A stretch of 64,000 nucleotides of DNA from JAFIFT01 sp020051095 (GCF_964199965.1 NZ_CAXMZT010000014.1:17813-81812); one strand, 5' to 3'; counted from the first letter of the stretch, positions 16,993-26,549 are shown. Translations and numbers: made by a program. The notes: a model not told the origin generated them from the sequence alone.

Positions 16993-17025
16993 TAAATCCT
17001 CGCGTTTTGAATGATCACGGGTATA
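16993..17025 (+). repeat. Second, partial copy of the 9635-9738 element
   Basis: These 33 bp (beginning TAAATCCTCGCGTTTTG) match the reverse complement of 9635-9667 with two mismatches. They lie in the nudE-hemW divergent gap and end about 37 bp before the hemW start, so the sequence may overlap the hemW promoter. The other end of the element was not found here. Confidence 0.65.
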
Positions 17026-17061
17026 TGATAAAATTTAGCAAATGCTATAACGAACGATCCA

Positions 17062-18198
17062 ATGCTACCAACAACGCTCTATATTCATATTCCTTGGTGC
17101 ATCCAGAAATGCCCCTATTGTGATTTTAATTCTCATCGCAAACCCGAAACATGGCAAGAAGATCCGTATATCGATAAGTTACTTGCTGATTTAAAACAAG
17201 ATATTTTACGCTTTGGGGTTCGGCAAATAGATGCCATTTTTTTGGGTGGAGGCACACCCAGTTTATTGTCTGGTCAAGCCATTCACCGATTACTAAAAGG
17301 TGTCGCCCAACAGTTGCCCTTAACACAAAATTTAGAAATTACCATGGAAGCAAACCCGGGTACAGCTGAGCAACAACGCTTTTTAATGTATCGCCAAGCA
17401 GGTGTCAATCGCCTATCCTTAGGCATCCAAAGCTTTTGCCCACAACAATTAAAAAATTTAGGAAGAATCCATAATGCCGAAGAAGCCTATAAAGCCATTG
17501 ATATGGCCAGAAGTGCTGGATTTGACAACCTTAATTTAGACATCATGCATGGGTTACCCAATCAGACCCTTGAACAAGGGTTGGATGATTTAAAAAAAGC
17601 CATCGCCTTTCAGCCCAATCATATTTCATGGTACCAACTCACGTTAGAACCAAATACCCTCTTCTATAAAAAGCCCCCCAACCTCCCCAGTGACGATGCC
17701 TGTGCTGTGATCGAAGAAATGGGCTTTCATCTCCTTAGCCAGCAGGGTTACCATCGCTATGAGATATCCGCCTTTGCCAAGCCAGGACGCCCCTCGCAAC
17801 ACAATCTTAATTACTGGACTTTCGGGGATTATTTCGGCATTGGCGCAGGGGCACATGGCAAGTTGACCTCTCTGGATGGCACCACCATTGTCCGCACTCA
17901 AAAAAAACGACAACCAAACGATTATTTAAAAGCGGCGGTTGAAACCCTAGCACAATCCCATTCGCTGGAACAAGCCGATATTTTATTTGAGTTTATGCTT
18001 AATACCTCTCGATTACAGCAACCGATTCCCTTGGCATTATTTGCAGAGCGAACTGGGTTGGAAATATCCTTACTGAAAGAAGGTCTTGACAGTGCAAGCA
18101 GTAAAGGGCTGATTCACTTTCAAGACGACCACTGGCAAATCACTGAATTGGGACGTCGCTTCACCAATGATTTGCAATCCTTATTTTTACCTAGTTAA
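17062..18198 (+). CDS. hemW: Radical SAM heme chaperone HemW
   Basis: HemW, formerly called oxygen-independent coproporphyrinogen oxidase-like, binds heme and inserts it into respiratory enzymes. The radical SAM cluster motif CIQKCPYC lies at residues 13-20 (C13, C17, C20), right at the N terminus as in HemW rather than HemN. IFLGGGTPSLL and ITMEANPGT are conserved SAM-binding segments, and the C-terminal HemN-type domain is present. Length (378 aa) is normal. It is divergent from nudE. Confidence 0.93.
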   Translation: MLPTTLYIHIPWCIQKCPYCDFNSHRKPETWQEDPYIDKLLADLKQDILRFGVRQIDAIFLGGGTPSLLSGQAIHRLLKGVAQQLPLTQNLEITMEANPGTAEQQRFLMYRQAGVNRLSLGIQSFCPQQLKNLGRIHNAEEAYKAIDMARSAGFDNLNLDIMHGLPNQTLEQGLDDLKKAIAFQPNHISWYQLTLEPNTLFYKKPPNLPSDDACAVIEEMGFHLLSQQGYHRYEISAFAKPGRPSQHNLNYWTFGDYFGIGAGAHGKLTSLDGTTIVRTQKKRQPNDYLKAAVETLAQSHSLEQADILFEFMLNTSRLQQPIPLALFAERTGLEISLLKEGLDSASSKGLIHFQDDHWQITELGRRFTNDLQSLFLPS

Positions 18199-18279
18199 TC
18201 GTTAAGTGCATATACCCACCCGCGAGCAATCCCTGTCAGCCTAACTGATTGGTATTACTATTTAAATGTCATTTTTTTC

Positions 18280-18307
18280 TTGCATATTGATTTAAAGTTG
18301 ATATGAT
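18280..18307 (+). promoter_or_regulatory. Putative promoter of the secreted cysteine protease
   Basis: TTGCAT (18280-18285) and TATGAT (18302-18307) are separated by 16 bp. They lie about 30 bp upstream of the ATG, which is preceded by AAAGGA. This predicts independent transcription of the protease gene. Confidence 0.45.
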
Positions 18308-18337
18308 GCATGTGGCTCTATTTAAAAGGATGTAATT

Positions 18338-19399
18338 ATGAATAAATTTCTTTCCCTTTCTGTTTTAACACTTTCCACGTCTATTGCTTTTGCGTCACAT
18401 CTTGAAATTACTGGACAAGTTGATGTCAAGATTCCAGCCAAAGATAAGAATGGAGAGCAAAAAACCTATAAATTTAAGTTACCCAAATACAATCTAACAC
18501 CCGAAGTACGCAATAAAATCAAAATGAAACTAAAGCACTACCCTTCTAACGTTTACCAACAAAAAGTGCCTAAGTTTGCCATGGAACTTCCACCTAAAGT
18601 TGATTTAGGGATGGAAGGAACACCCGTGCTAGACCAAGGGGCACATGGTAGCTGCGTCACATTTGCGGTATCAGGTGCTATCAATGCCACTTTAGGTGCT
18701 GGTGACTATGTTAGTCCCCTTTGCAGCCTTGAGTTGGGCGCAACACTGGCCATCAATGATGAAATTCCTTTCAGTGGTTGGAATGGTTCTTATGGTGATA
18801 TCGTGTTGAGCCAGATGATGACATACGGTGTTGTTAGTAAAAACCATCAAAAATATCATGGTTGTGCAGGCGTGTTCACCTATCCCGAAGATGATGAAAT
18901 GAGCGAAGGCCGACCAATGGATAAGGCCGAGTATATGAAAGCCAGTATTCCCATTAAAGATGTGGTCCAATGGGATATGTTGATGAGTGACTTTGGCATT
19001 CGCTTAACCAATCAAGATGGCATGTTTGATCCAGCTTGGATGGCCAAAGAAGAATTAGCCAAAGGTCACCGATTAAGCATTGGCATGCTTTTAGATGTCA
19101 ATTATGGCATTGCAGGGGCGGTAGGAACGCATAAAGCGTACTATGACACTTGGATGATCACGCCTGAAATTATCATGGACGCAATAAGCGGTGATATCTA
19201 TGCTGGTCATGAGCTTGTGGTCACAGGCTATGATGATAATGTCATCGTTTATGATGATAATGGCTATTACAATAAAGGGGTCTTTAAAGTCAGAAACTCC
19301 TGGTCTCCCTACATTGGTGATCAAGGTGATTTCTACATTACTTATGACCACTTCAATATTTTTGTAGGCGAAATGCACGCCCTTTACTTGAAAAAATAA
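18338..19399 (+). CDS. Secreted papain-like (C1 family) cysteine protease
   Basis: A signal peptide (about residues 1-19, cleaving after FAS) is followed by a pro-region-like stretch. The papain-fold core has oxyanion Gln and nucleophile in LDQGAHGSC (C106), histidine H291 in GHELVVTGY and asparagine N320 in VRNSWSP. The usual Trp after the catalytic Cys is replaced by Val (CVTFAV). Length is 353 aa. Export through Sec, and perhaps type II secretion, is inferred from the signal peptide. Legionella species secrete several C1-type enzymes this way. It is a single-gene unit with its own predicted promoter. Confidence 0.88.
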   Translation: MNKFLSLSVLTLSTSIAFASHLEITGQVDVKIPAKDKNGEQKTYKFKLPKYNLTPEVRNKIKMKLKHYPSNVYQQKVPKFAMELPPKVDLGMEGTPVLDQGAHGSCVTFAVSGAINATLGAGDYVSPLCSLELGATLAINDEIPFSGWNGSYGDIVLSQMMTYGVVSKNHQKYHGCAGVFTYPEDDEMSEGRPMDKAEYMKASIPIKDVVQWDMLMSDFGIRLTNQDGMFDPAWMAKEELAKGHRLSIGMLLDVNYGIAGAVGTHKAYYDTWMITPEIIMDAISGDIYAGHELVVTGYDDNVIVYDDNGYYNKGVFKVRNSWSPYIGDQGDFYITYDHFNIFVGEMHALYLKK

Positions 19400-19443
19400 T
19401 CCTATCAGATCGCCCGTTCTTTCATATAACTTCCTTCATTTTT

Positions 19444-19469
19444 CCTTCTCCCCAGACATGGGGAGAAGG
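19444..19469. repeat. Hairpin of a dispersed intergenic repeat
   Basis: CCTTCTCCCC and GGGGAGAAGG pair perfectly around AGACAT, followed by a G-rich tail to about 19492. No T-run follows, so it is best called a REP-like palindromic unit in the gap between the protease and argS. The rest of that 262-bp gap holds only the terminator and the argS promoter. Confidence 0.55.
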
Positions 19470-19579
19470 TGCCCGCAGGGCGGATGAGGGGTTACCGAAT
19501 CGAAGTGGTTATTTTGATGGGTAGCACATTGTACTTGAGATGCTATTAGGAAAATTTGAAATTTGTTGTTCTCCCTTTT

Positions 19580-19604
19580 GCCCGGCATTGCCGGGCTTTT
19601 TTTT
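19580..19604 (+). terminator. Rho-independent terminator upstream of argS
   Basis: GCCCGGC and GCCGGGC pair around a 3-nt loop, followed by eight T. It ends any transcript coming from the secreted protease gene and separates it from argS. Confidence 0.88.
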
Positions 19605-19606
19605 CT

Positions 19607-19635
19607 TTGCAATGCGGTTTAAAAAAGCGCATAAT
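19607..19635 (+). promoter_or_regulatory. Putative argS promoter
   Basis: TTGCAA (19607-19612), a 17-bp spacer and CATAAT (19630-19635) lie just after the terminator and 26 bp before the argS ATG. The short leader would leave little room for attenuation. Confidence 0.5.
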
Positions 19636-19661
19636 AACCCTTTTGCCGGTTTGCCATCATC

Positions 19662-21422
19662 ATGAAAGATCAGCTTATTGCCTTGTTAGAACAAACCATT
19701 GATCAATTAAAAGTGGAAGGCTTTATTCCGGCCGAAACACAGTTATCCATTAAATTGGAGCGTTGCCGTGATAGCTCTCATGGTGATTTTGCATCCAATA
19801 TCGCGATGATACTGGCAAAGCCCTGCCAAAAAGCACCCAAGCAGGTTGCCCAAACCATTGTTAATCGTCTAGCAAATCACCCACAAATACACAAAGTTGA
19901 AATTGCTGGGCCAGGATTTATAAATTTTCATCTCAAAGCAGACTCTTTAAATACTGTTATCGCGACTGTTTTAGATAAAAAGGAACATTTCGGGGAAAGC
20001 ACAGTCGGCCAAGCTGAGCGTGTGCTGGTTGAATTCGTGTCTGCCAACCCCACAGGGCCTTTGCATGTGGGCCACGGTCGAGGGGCAGCGATCGGCGCAT
20101 CGTTATGTAACCTTTTGAATTTTGCTGGTTATGAGGTAACCCGCGAATACTATGTGAACGATGGCGGTCGGCAAATGAATATTTTAGCCGTTAGCGTATG
20201 GATGCGTTATCTGCTGATGTTTGATGAATCCCTCCCTTTTCCCAGAAACGGGTATCAAGGCGACTATGTCGTTGATATTGCTAAACAATGCCTGGATGAA
20301 GTCAATGACCAATATGTTGTTGAGTGGGCTAAAATCAAGCCAAGCCTCCCTGCTGACGAATCCGAAGGTGGTGATAAAGAGCAATATATCGATGCGTTAA
20401 TTCACGCGGCTCAACAGGCCATTGGCGAGGAAGGCTTTGGCTATTTCCATCACAAGGCGCTCACCGACGTTTTAGACGACATTAAAGAAGACCTCTCAGA
20501 ATTTGGCGTTCATTTTGACCATTGGTACTCAGAAAAATCGTTGATGAGCAAGGGTAAAATTGATGATTGCATCGCAGATTTTAACGCCAAAGATCTGACC
20601 TACGAGCAGGATGGTGCGCTCTGGTTTCGTGCGATGGATTTTGGCGATGAAAAAGACAGAGTCATGCGTCGTGCTAATGGCCAAGTGACCTATTTTGCAT
20701 CCGACGCAGCCTATCATTGGGATAAATACCAGCGTGGTTTTCAACGGATTATTGATTTATTTGGCGCAGACCACCATGGCTATGTTAGTCGTATTCGTGC
20801 AGCGGTTGAAGCACTCGGCCATGATCCGAAATCCATGGATGTGTTATTGGTGCAATTTGCAATCCTCTACCGAGGGCAAGAACGTGTGCAAATGTCAACA
20901 CGCAGCGGTTCCTTTGTGACCCTTCGTGAACTACGAGAAGAAGTTGGTAACGATGCGGCGCGCTTTTTTTATGTCATACGCAAAGCAGAACAACACATGG
21001 ACTTTGATTTAGAACTCGCGAAGTCAAAATCCAATGAGAACCCGGTTTACTATATCCAATATGCGCACGCACGAATCTGCAGTGTCTTTGCGCAACTAGA
21101 AAAGCGCGGTTATCAAGTCGACCAAAACCTTGGCCTTGATCATTTGCAGCTGTTAGACAGCGATTATGAACAAACCCTCATTCAAACCATTTCCCGTTTC
21201 CCGGAAGTGGTTGAGCGTGCGGCAGTTTTACGTGAACCACACTTGGTAGCCTATTATTTGAAAGAATTGGCAACAGCACTCCATAGCTATTATAATGCCA
21301 TCATACTCTTGTGTGAGGATATCAATTTACGCAATGCCAGAATGTGCCTATTATTAGCCGTTAGGCATTGTCTCGCGAATGGGTTACAATTATTGGGTGT
21401 TAGTGCACCTAAGAGCATGTAA
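19662..21422 (+). CDS. argS: Arginyl-tRNA synthetase
   Basis: ArgS charges tRNA-Arg with arginine. The class I HIGH motif appears as HVGHG in ANPTGPLHVGHGRGA near residue 130. The KMSKS position is MSTRSG, the usual reduced form in bacterial ArgS. The N-terminal Add-1 domain and the C-terminal anticodon-binding helical domain are present. Length (586 aa) is normal. Its stop is directly followed by the ATG of the SPOR-domain gene with no spacer. Confidence 0.97.
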   Translation: MKDQLIALLEQTIDQLKVEGFIPAETQLSIKLERCRDSSHGDFASNIAMILAKPCQKAPKQVAQTIVNRLANHPQIHKVEIAGPGFINFHLKADSLNTVIATVLDKKEHFGESTVGQAERVLVEFVSANPTGPLHVGHGRGAAIGASLCNLLNFAGYEVTREYYVNDGGRQMNILAVSVWMRYLLMFDESLPFPRNGYQGDYVVDIAKQCLDEVNDQYVVEWAKIKPSLPADESEGGDKEQYIDALIHAAQQAIGEEGFGYFHHKALTDVLDDIKEDLSEFGVHFDHWYSEKSLMSKGKIDDCIADFNAKDLTYEQDGALWFRAMDFGDEKDRVMRRANGQVTYFASDAAYHWDKYQRGFQRIIDLFGADHHGYVSRIRAAVEALGHDPKSMDVLLVQFAILYRGQERVQMSTRSGSFVTLRELREEVGNDAARFFYVIRKAEQHMDFDLELAKSKSNENPVYYIQYAHARICSVFAQLEKRGYQVDQNLGLDHLQLLDSDYEQTLIQTISRFPEVVERAAVLREPHLVAYYLKELATALHSYYNAIILLCEDINLRNARMCLLLAVRHCLANGLQLLGVSAPKSM

Positions 21423-22001
21423 ATGGTTGCAAAAAAAAGAACGTCACAACGCACATCAACAAAAACGCCACCCTCAGGCACGCTATCTTTAGTATTAGCC
21501 TTCCTGATTGGTTATGCTGTTGCTCATGTTTTTGATATCAATTTTATTGGTCGACAACTCGATCATGTGATGATTGAGAATAAACAACCGGCCATTCAAC
21601 AAGCCCAGACAAAAGTAACATTACCCAAACCAAAATTTGAATATTATGCCCTCTTGCAAAAAGAAGGGGCTGCCAATAATCCAAGCAATCATAGTGATAA
21701 AAAGCAATCCACGATTGAAGTACGTGAAGCAAACCCATTAGCGCCTATCCGACAAGACAATCATACTTACATACTTCAGCTCGCCTCGTACTTTAAAAAA
21801 GAAGATGCTGAGCGAATGAAAGCCGAGTTAATCTTACAAGGTCGCCAAGCTAGTATTCAAGAGCATAAAAGCGACAACCGTACCATTTATCGTCTCGTGG
21901 TTGGACCATTCAAACGCAAAACAGAAGCAGAAAAAGAACAAGTTGATTTAGCAAGGCAGCTACACGTGATGGGAATGATACGGCAAACTCAGTTGTCCTA
22001 A
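21423..22001 (+). CDS. Membrane-anchored SPOR-domain protein (FtsN-like)
   Basis: A cytoplasmic basic N terminus and one TM helix (about residues 18-40) are followed by a variable linker. A C-terminal SPOR domain (about residues 112-185) contains YILQLASYFKKEDAE and IYRLVVGPFKRKTEAE. SPOR domains bind denuded peptidoglycan at division sites, and FtsN-type proteins commonly follow argS in gammaproteobacteria. The ATG follows the argS stop directly, so translation is coupled. The protein is shorter than E. coli FtsN, and its exact role (FtsN or DedD-like) is not certain. Confidence 0.85.
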   Translation: MVAKKRTSQRTSTKTPPSGTLSLVLAFLIGYAVAHVFDINFIGRQLDHVMIENKQPAIQQAQTKVTLPKPKFEYYALLQKEGAANNPSNHSDKKQSTIEVREANPLAPIRQDNHTYILQLASYFKKEDAERMKAELILQGRQASIQEHKSDNRTIYRLVVGPFKRKTEAEKEQVDLARQLHVMGMIRQTQLS

Positions 22002-22011
22002 GAGGAGTTGT

Positions 22012-24399
22012 ATGCCACACCAATTAGTATTTACGCTTGGCATAACCTGCCAAAACTGTGTTGGCACAGTCAATATTGCCTTAAGAGAGTTAAATTTTTT
22101 AGAGCATGGCTTAAGCAACCAACGCATTGATCTTACTCAAAAAAAACTATTTATCGACTACGATCCAACCCAAACCCAATTCGACATCAAGGCAGTCCAG
22201 CAAAAAATTATTGATACCATAGATAGCTATGGTATTGAGTGCCAAATGCATGCTATCGAAAAACCAAAACGCTCTTATCACTGGCTACTGGGTGCTATCG
22301 GCTTATCAGCAGGCCTTGCGTTGATGATGTTGACCTTTTTCACGGGCGGATTAACACTCCCTTGGATGCTCGCTATAGGAATTGGTAGCTCGGCACTCAC
22401 TGTCTTATTAGGGTATAACAGCTTTATCAATGCCTACGTTCATGCTCGCTATAGTCGAACCATGACCATGGATACCTTATTTACCATCAGTACCCTAACG
22501 GTATTGGCGGTATCACTCACGTCTATCTTTATTCCTGGGTTGCCCATAATGTTTGAAGCCGGGCTCATGTTATTTGGTTTTCGCCATATTGGCTTAGCAA
22601 TCGAAGAAGCAATCAACCACAAAACCGGAGTACAACAAAACTTTACCGATCGCATTGCAAAAAAAATAAAGTTAACCACTGGCCAGACTATTGAGACAAG
22701 TCAGATTCAAGTGAATGACGAAATATTTCTCGCTAATGGACAGGTGTTGCCCGTCGACGGTTCTTTTATCAATGCGACACCTAACATTCGAAATGATATC
22801 CTGACTGGCCACGATCACCCCTACAAAACAACACCCAATCAAGTCATTAATGCAGGTGCTGTTATCGAGGATGCCAATCAAACTTTCATTTTCAAAGCCC
22901 ATCAATCGGTTGGCAATTCCTATTTGGCTAAACTGGATAATTTATTACTTTCTGCCCAACAAAACAAAGCGCCCATTGAACAGTATACCGATAAATTGCT
23001 CAACTATTTCATACCGGGTGTCTTAGCGATTGCCCTGTTATCAGGCCTTGTCATTGGCTTTTGGATATCCCCCATCATGGCTGTGCAATGCGCTGCAACT
23101 GTTTTAGTCACAGCCTGCCCTTGCACCCTTGGCATGATTGTCCCCATGACCATGAAAATTGGCATGCAAAAAGGACTGAATCATGGCGTGGCGTTTCAAA
23201 CGCGGGAAGCCATTGAGCAAGCCACTCATATTAATCAAGTGGTCTTTGACTTAAACGGCACACTAACCCAGGGCACTCCTCAAGTAAAACAATGTGAAAT
23301 AAGCCCTTCTTTTCCAAACAATTTCCTATTTCAAATCCTGCTCAAACTGGAAAAAAAGGCAAGACACCCCGTCGGCAAATGCTTGGCAGCCTATGCAAAA
23401 ACACAATGGCAAGGACTCGACAATCCCATATTCAACATGGCTGAAGTAGATGATTTGCATAATGGGCGCAAGCTTAGGATTACCATCAATGAACAGTCCC
23501 AGGAATACTGTATTGGCAATGCCCAATGTATGCGCGAACAAGGGATAGAACTCAACGAAAGCGACCACCAACCACGTATCTATCTCGCCGAGAATCAACG
23601 AATCATCGCTCAGTTTGTTGTCATCGACCCACTGCGCAAAGGCGCTTTGCAAGTAGTCAACCAGTTACAAAAAAGTGGTAAATCAGTTTACCTTTTAACC
23701 GGTGCCGATGATGCAACCGCTCATTTCTATGGTGGCTTGTTAGGCATTAGCAAAAGCAACCTATTCGCCAACCAATCACCGGAAGAAAAGCAATTGCTTA
23801 TACAACGATTGCAACAAACAGGTCCTGTGGCAATGGTCGGTGATGGGGCAAATGATGCCGTGGCATTGGGCCAAAGTGATTTAGGCATTGCAATGCACTC
23901 CCATTTGAGTGATGCAATGACGAATCAACAAGCGAAAGTCCTCATTAGCGACTATTCGGTTCTACCCATCGGCCATCTCTTCCAAATTGCCCATCAAACC
24001 ATGTCCACATTAAAACAAAATCTAGGCTTTAGCTTGGCCTATAACGTTGCGGCCTTGCTACTCACGGGTGGGGTGTTGACTGCTATTGGTTTTGCGATGA
24101 ATCCAGCAGTCGGTGCAGGCTTAATGGTCCTACAAACCAGCATGATTCTGCTAAATACTTACCGATTAACCTATCAAGAGCTTCCCTCTCCACATCCTGC
24201 CGTCGTGGAAAGCGTCAGTTCGAATCGCACGCTATCGCAATTACAAGAAGCACCGGTTTATAATTTGGATCATCGGAAAAGCCCCCATGAAACGCTTGTT
24301 AGCGAGGTGGTTGAAACAATGCAGCCTGCCTGCCCGCAACCCACGCAAAAAGGGGGCAGCCATGATACTGACATAACACCAAGAGGATGTGGTTGTTGA
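22012..24399 (+). CDS. Copper-type P1B ATPase with altered catalytic motifs
   Basis: The architecture is that of a CopA-type exporter. An N-terminal heavy-metal-associated domain has T-C13-Q-N-C16. A membrane CPC motif (C369-P-C371, CPCTLG) and a hinge motif GDGAND near 610 are present, and HP lies in ARHPVGK. Two signature sites differ. The actuator-domain TGE is TGH at 265-267 (LTGHDHP), and the phosphorylation loop DKTGT is DLNGT with D413 retained. The tail is Cys-rich (GCGC) after an extended linker. The TGE glutamate normally drives dephosphorylation, so activity may be slowed or lost. It could be a specialised importer, a copper sensor or a decaying gene. It follows the SPOR gene by 10 bp. 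Confidence 0.85.
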   Translation: MPHQLVFTLGITCQNCVGTVNIALRELNFLEHGLSNQRIDLTQKKLFIDYDPTQTQFDIKAVQQKIIDTIDSYGIECQMHAIEKPKRSYHWLLGAIGLSAGLALMMLTFFTGGLTLPWMLAIGIGSSALTVLLGYNSFINAYVHARYSRTMTMDTLFTISTLTVLAVSLTSIFIPGLPIMFEAGLMLFGFRHIGLAIEEAINHKTGVQQNFTDRIAKKIKLTTGQTIETSQIQVNDEIFLANGQVLPVDGSFINATPNIRNDILTGHDHPYKTTPNQVINAGAVIEDANQTFIFKAHQSVGNSYLAKLDNLLLSAQQNKAPIEQYTDKLLNYFIPGVLAIALLSGLVIGFWISPIMAVQCAATVLVTACPCTLGMIVPMTMKIGMQKGLNHGVAFQTREAIEQATHINQVVFDLNGTLTQGTPQVKQCEISPSFPNNFLFQILLKLEKKARHPVGKCLAAYAKTQWQGLDNPIFNMAEVDDLHNGRKLRITINEQSQEYCIGNAQCMREQGIELNESDHQPRIYLAENQRIIAQFVVIDPLRKGALQVVNQLQKSGKSVYLLTGADDATAHFYGGLLGISKSNLFANQSPEEKQLLIQRLQQTGPVAMVGDGANDAVALGQSDLGIAMHSHLSDAMTNQQAKVLISDYSVLPIGHLFQIAHQTMSTLKQNLGFSLAYNVAALLLTGGVLTAIGFAMNPAVGAGLMVLQTSMILLNTYRLTYQELPSPHPAVVESVSSNRTLSQLQEAPVYNLDHRKSPHETLVSEVVETMQPACPQPTQKGGSHDTDITPRGCGC

Positions 24400-24484
24400 T
24401 TGTCGATTGTTTTAGGAAAGCGGGGGTGATTTCAACAGCCTTATCCATTACAATAATGCCTTTATTAAGAATAGCGGAGATATA

Positions 24485-26194
24485 ATGCGCACCTCTGAAT
24501 GGTTTGTTCCTACGTTAAAAGAAACCCCTAATGATGCGGAAATCGTATCGCATCAATTAATGTTGCGAGCGGGCTTAATCCATAAGCTTGGTGCAGGCTT
24601 ATATACTTGGCTGCCGCTGGGTTTACGTGTTTTACGAAAAGTCGAAAACATTGTGCGTGAAGAAATGGACAAAGCGGGTGCTTTAGAAACATTGATGCCT
24701 GCTGTGCAACCCGCTGAATTATGGCAAGAAACGAAGCGTTGGGACACCTTTGGCAACCAATTATTAAAAATGCAAGATAATAGTGAACGACTTTATTGTT
24801 TTGGTCCAACCCATGAAGAAGTGATTACTGATATTATGCGCCATGAGTTGCGATCGTATAAGCAGCTTCCGCTCAATTTATATCAAATACAAACCAAGTT
24901 CCGAGATGAAATTCGACCACGGTTTGGGGTGATGCGCGCCCGAGAATTCATCATGAAAGATGCTTATTCTTTTAACCTAGATGATGCTTCGTTAGAAGAA
25001 AGTTATCAAAGCATGTACAATGCTTACTGTCGTATCTTTGAACGGATGGGATTAACCTTCCGTGCCGTGGAAGCCGATACCGGCGCCATTGGTGGCTCTA
25101 AGTCGCATGAATTTCAAGTCTTGGCAGACAGTGGCGAAGACATTATTGTCTATAGCGATAGCAGTGAATATGCCGCTAACCTAGAGCAAGCAACGTGTGT
25201 GTTACCCAATCCGAGTTCGCAAGGCACGAATCAAGCACTGACCAAAGTTGAAACGCCCAATGTCCGAACCATTGAGCAATTATGTCAACATCTCGCCTGC
25301 CAACCAGCGGAAACCATCAAGACATTAATTGTCAAAGGCACAGAATCCCCTTGGGTCGCCTTAATTATCCGCGGTGATGACACGCTTAACGAAGTCAAGG
25401 CGATGAAACTTGCGACCGTTGCATCCCCCTTACAAATGGCCACTGACGCCGACATGAAAGCGCTCAACTTGCCAGTTGGTTCGCTGGGCCCTGTTGGCTT
25501 ATCCATGCCAATTATCGTCGATCATTTTGTGGCAGCGATGGATGAATTTATTAGCGGTGCCAATGAATGCGGCTATCACCATATACACGCTTGCTGGCAA
25601 CGAGATGCGAAATACCACCATATCGCCGACCTACGTAACGTCAAAATTGGCGATAAAAGTCCCGATGGAAAAGGGTCCCTTAAAACCTGCCGTGGCATCG
25701 AAGTGGGACATGTGTTCCAATTGGGCGATAAGTATTCCAATGCGATGAAAGCAGAAGTATTAGATGAAAGTGGCAAGTTAATTCCGTTGAAGATGGGCTG
25801 TTATGGTCTGGGTATTAGTCGCGTGGTTGCCGCAGCGATTGAGCAGCACCATGACGACAAAGGAATTGTTTGGCCACAAGCACTTGCACCTTATCAAGTC
25901 GTGATTGTCCCCATCAACGGTCACCGCTCAGACCCGGTTCGAGAAGCATGTGATAATTTATACCAGCGCTTCATGCAACAAGGGGTGGAAGTGTTACTCG
26001 AAGACCGTAAAGAACGTCCTGGTGTGCTATTTGCCGACCATGACTTGATTGGCATACCCCATCGCATCGTCATCGGCGATAGGACATTAGCAGAAGGCAA
26101 AGCAGAATATAAAGCGCGAGTAGCTGACGAAAGCGAAATGATTGACCTAGACCGTATTGAATCATTTATCCTTGAGAAACTAATTGAGAAATAG
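24485..26194 (+). CDS. proS: Prolyl-tRNA synthetase
   Basis: ProS charges tRNA-Pro. This class II enzyme is of the bacterial type, with the N-terminal core LHKLGAGLYTWLPLGLRV (here IHKLG) and motif 2 around TKFRDEIRPRFGVMRAREF. An inserted YbaK-like editing domain (about residues 225-385) and a C-terminal anticodon-binding domain follow. Length (569 aa) is normal. GGAG precedes the ATG. It follows the P-type ATPase after an 85-bp gap in which no terminator is evident. Confidence 0.97.
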   Translation: MRTSEWFVPTLKETPNDAEIVSHQLMLRAGLIHKLGAGLYTWLPLGLRVLRKVENIVREEMDKAGALETLMPAVQPAELWQETKRWDTFGNQLLKMQDNSERLYCFGPTHEEVITDIMRHELRSYKQLPLNLYQIQTKFRDEIRPRFGVMRAREFIMKDAYSFNLDDASLEESYQSMYNAYCRIFERMGLTFRAVEADTGAIGGSKSHEFQVLADSGEDIIVYSDSSEYAANLEQATCVLPNPSSQGTNQALTKVETPNVRTIEQLCQHLACQPAETIKTLIVKGTESPWVALIIRGDDTLNEVKAMKLATVASPLQMATDADMKALNLPVGSLGPVGLSMPIIVDHFVAAMDEFISGANECGYHHIHACWQRDAKYHHIADLRNVKIGDKSPDGKGSLKTCRGIEVGHVFQLGDKYSNAMKAEVLDESGKLIPLKMGCYGLGISRVVAAAIEQHHDDKGIVWPQALAPYQVVIVPINGHRSDPVREACDNLYQRFMQQGVEVLLEDRKERPGVLFADHDLIGIPHRIVIGDRTLAEGKAEYKARVADESEMIDLDRIESFILEKLIEK

Positions 26195-26263
26195 CCCTAA
26201 TCTCTTGTAGGTCGAGCCCAAACCTAATGGCACCTAGTTCAGGAAAAAGACTGAAGGCAACCA

Positions 26264-26373
26264 GTCATTTCGAGCGTCAGCGAAGCAATCCAGTTCGATC
26301 TCTGAACAGAAATCTGTTCTGGATTGCTTCGCTGACGCTCGCAATGACAGTGCTTTTAAGAAATCGCCCGGCA
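26264..26373. repeat. Long-arm hairpin repeat (family also found after hemB)
   Basis: Arms 26264-26293 and 26319-26348 are 30 nt long and complementary with one mismatch (outer edge GTCATTTCGAGCG). They are followed by GACAGTGCTTTTAAGAAA and a CCGG-containing tail to 26373. That tail recurs at 55647-55680. The element lies in the 355-bp gap after proS, where no gene is seen. The remaining bases up to 26549 are AT-rich and presumably carry the promoter of the next gene. Confidence 0.75.
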
Positions 26374-26549
26374 ACAGCTCCACCAATGCTCTATATGTCT
26401 ATGTTATTAACATATTGAAATATTGTTTGCATTTAATTTATTATCTTGATACCATTTGGTTCTTTTTTATCCATCTTGGATCATCTAAATACCTTTTTAT
26501 TTGATTTCATCCAAGTGGATTTTGAATTTTTATCGAGAGAGTTAATGCA

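Noticed and set aside
24400..24484. T-box or other leader regulation before proS
   Set aside because: The gap is too short and contains no T-box sequence, specifier loop or terminator hairpin.
26195..26549. Short ORF (26227-26418) within the hairpin region
   Set aside because: It reads through the palindromic arms of a repeat element, lacks a ribosome site and has no recognisable protein character.
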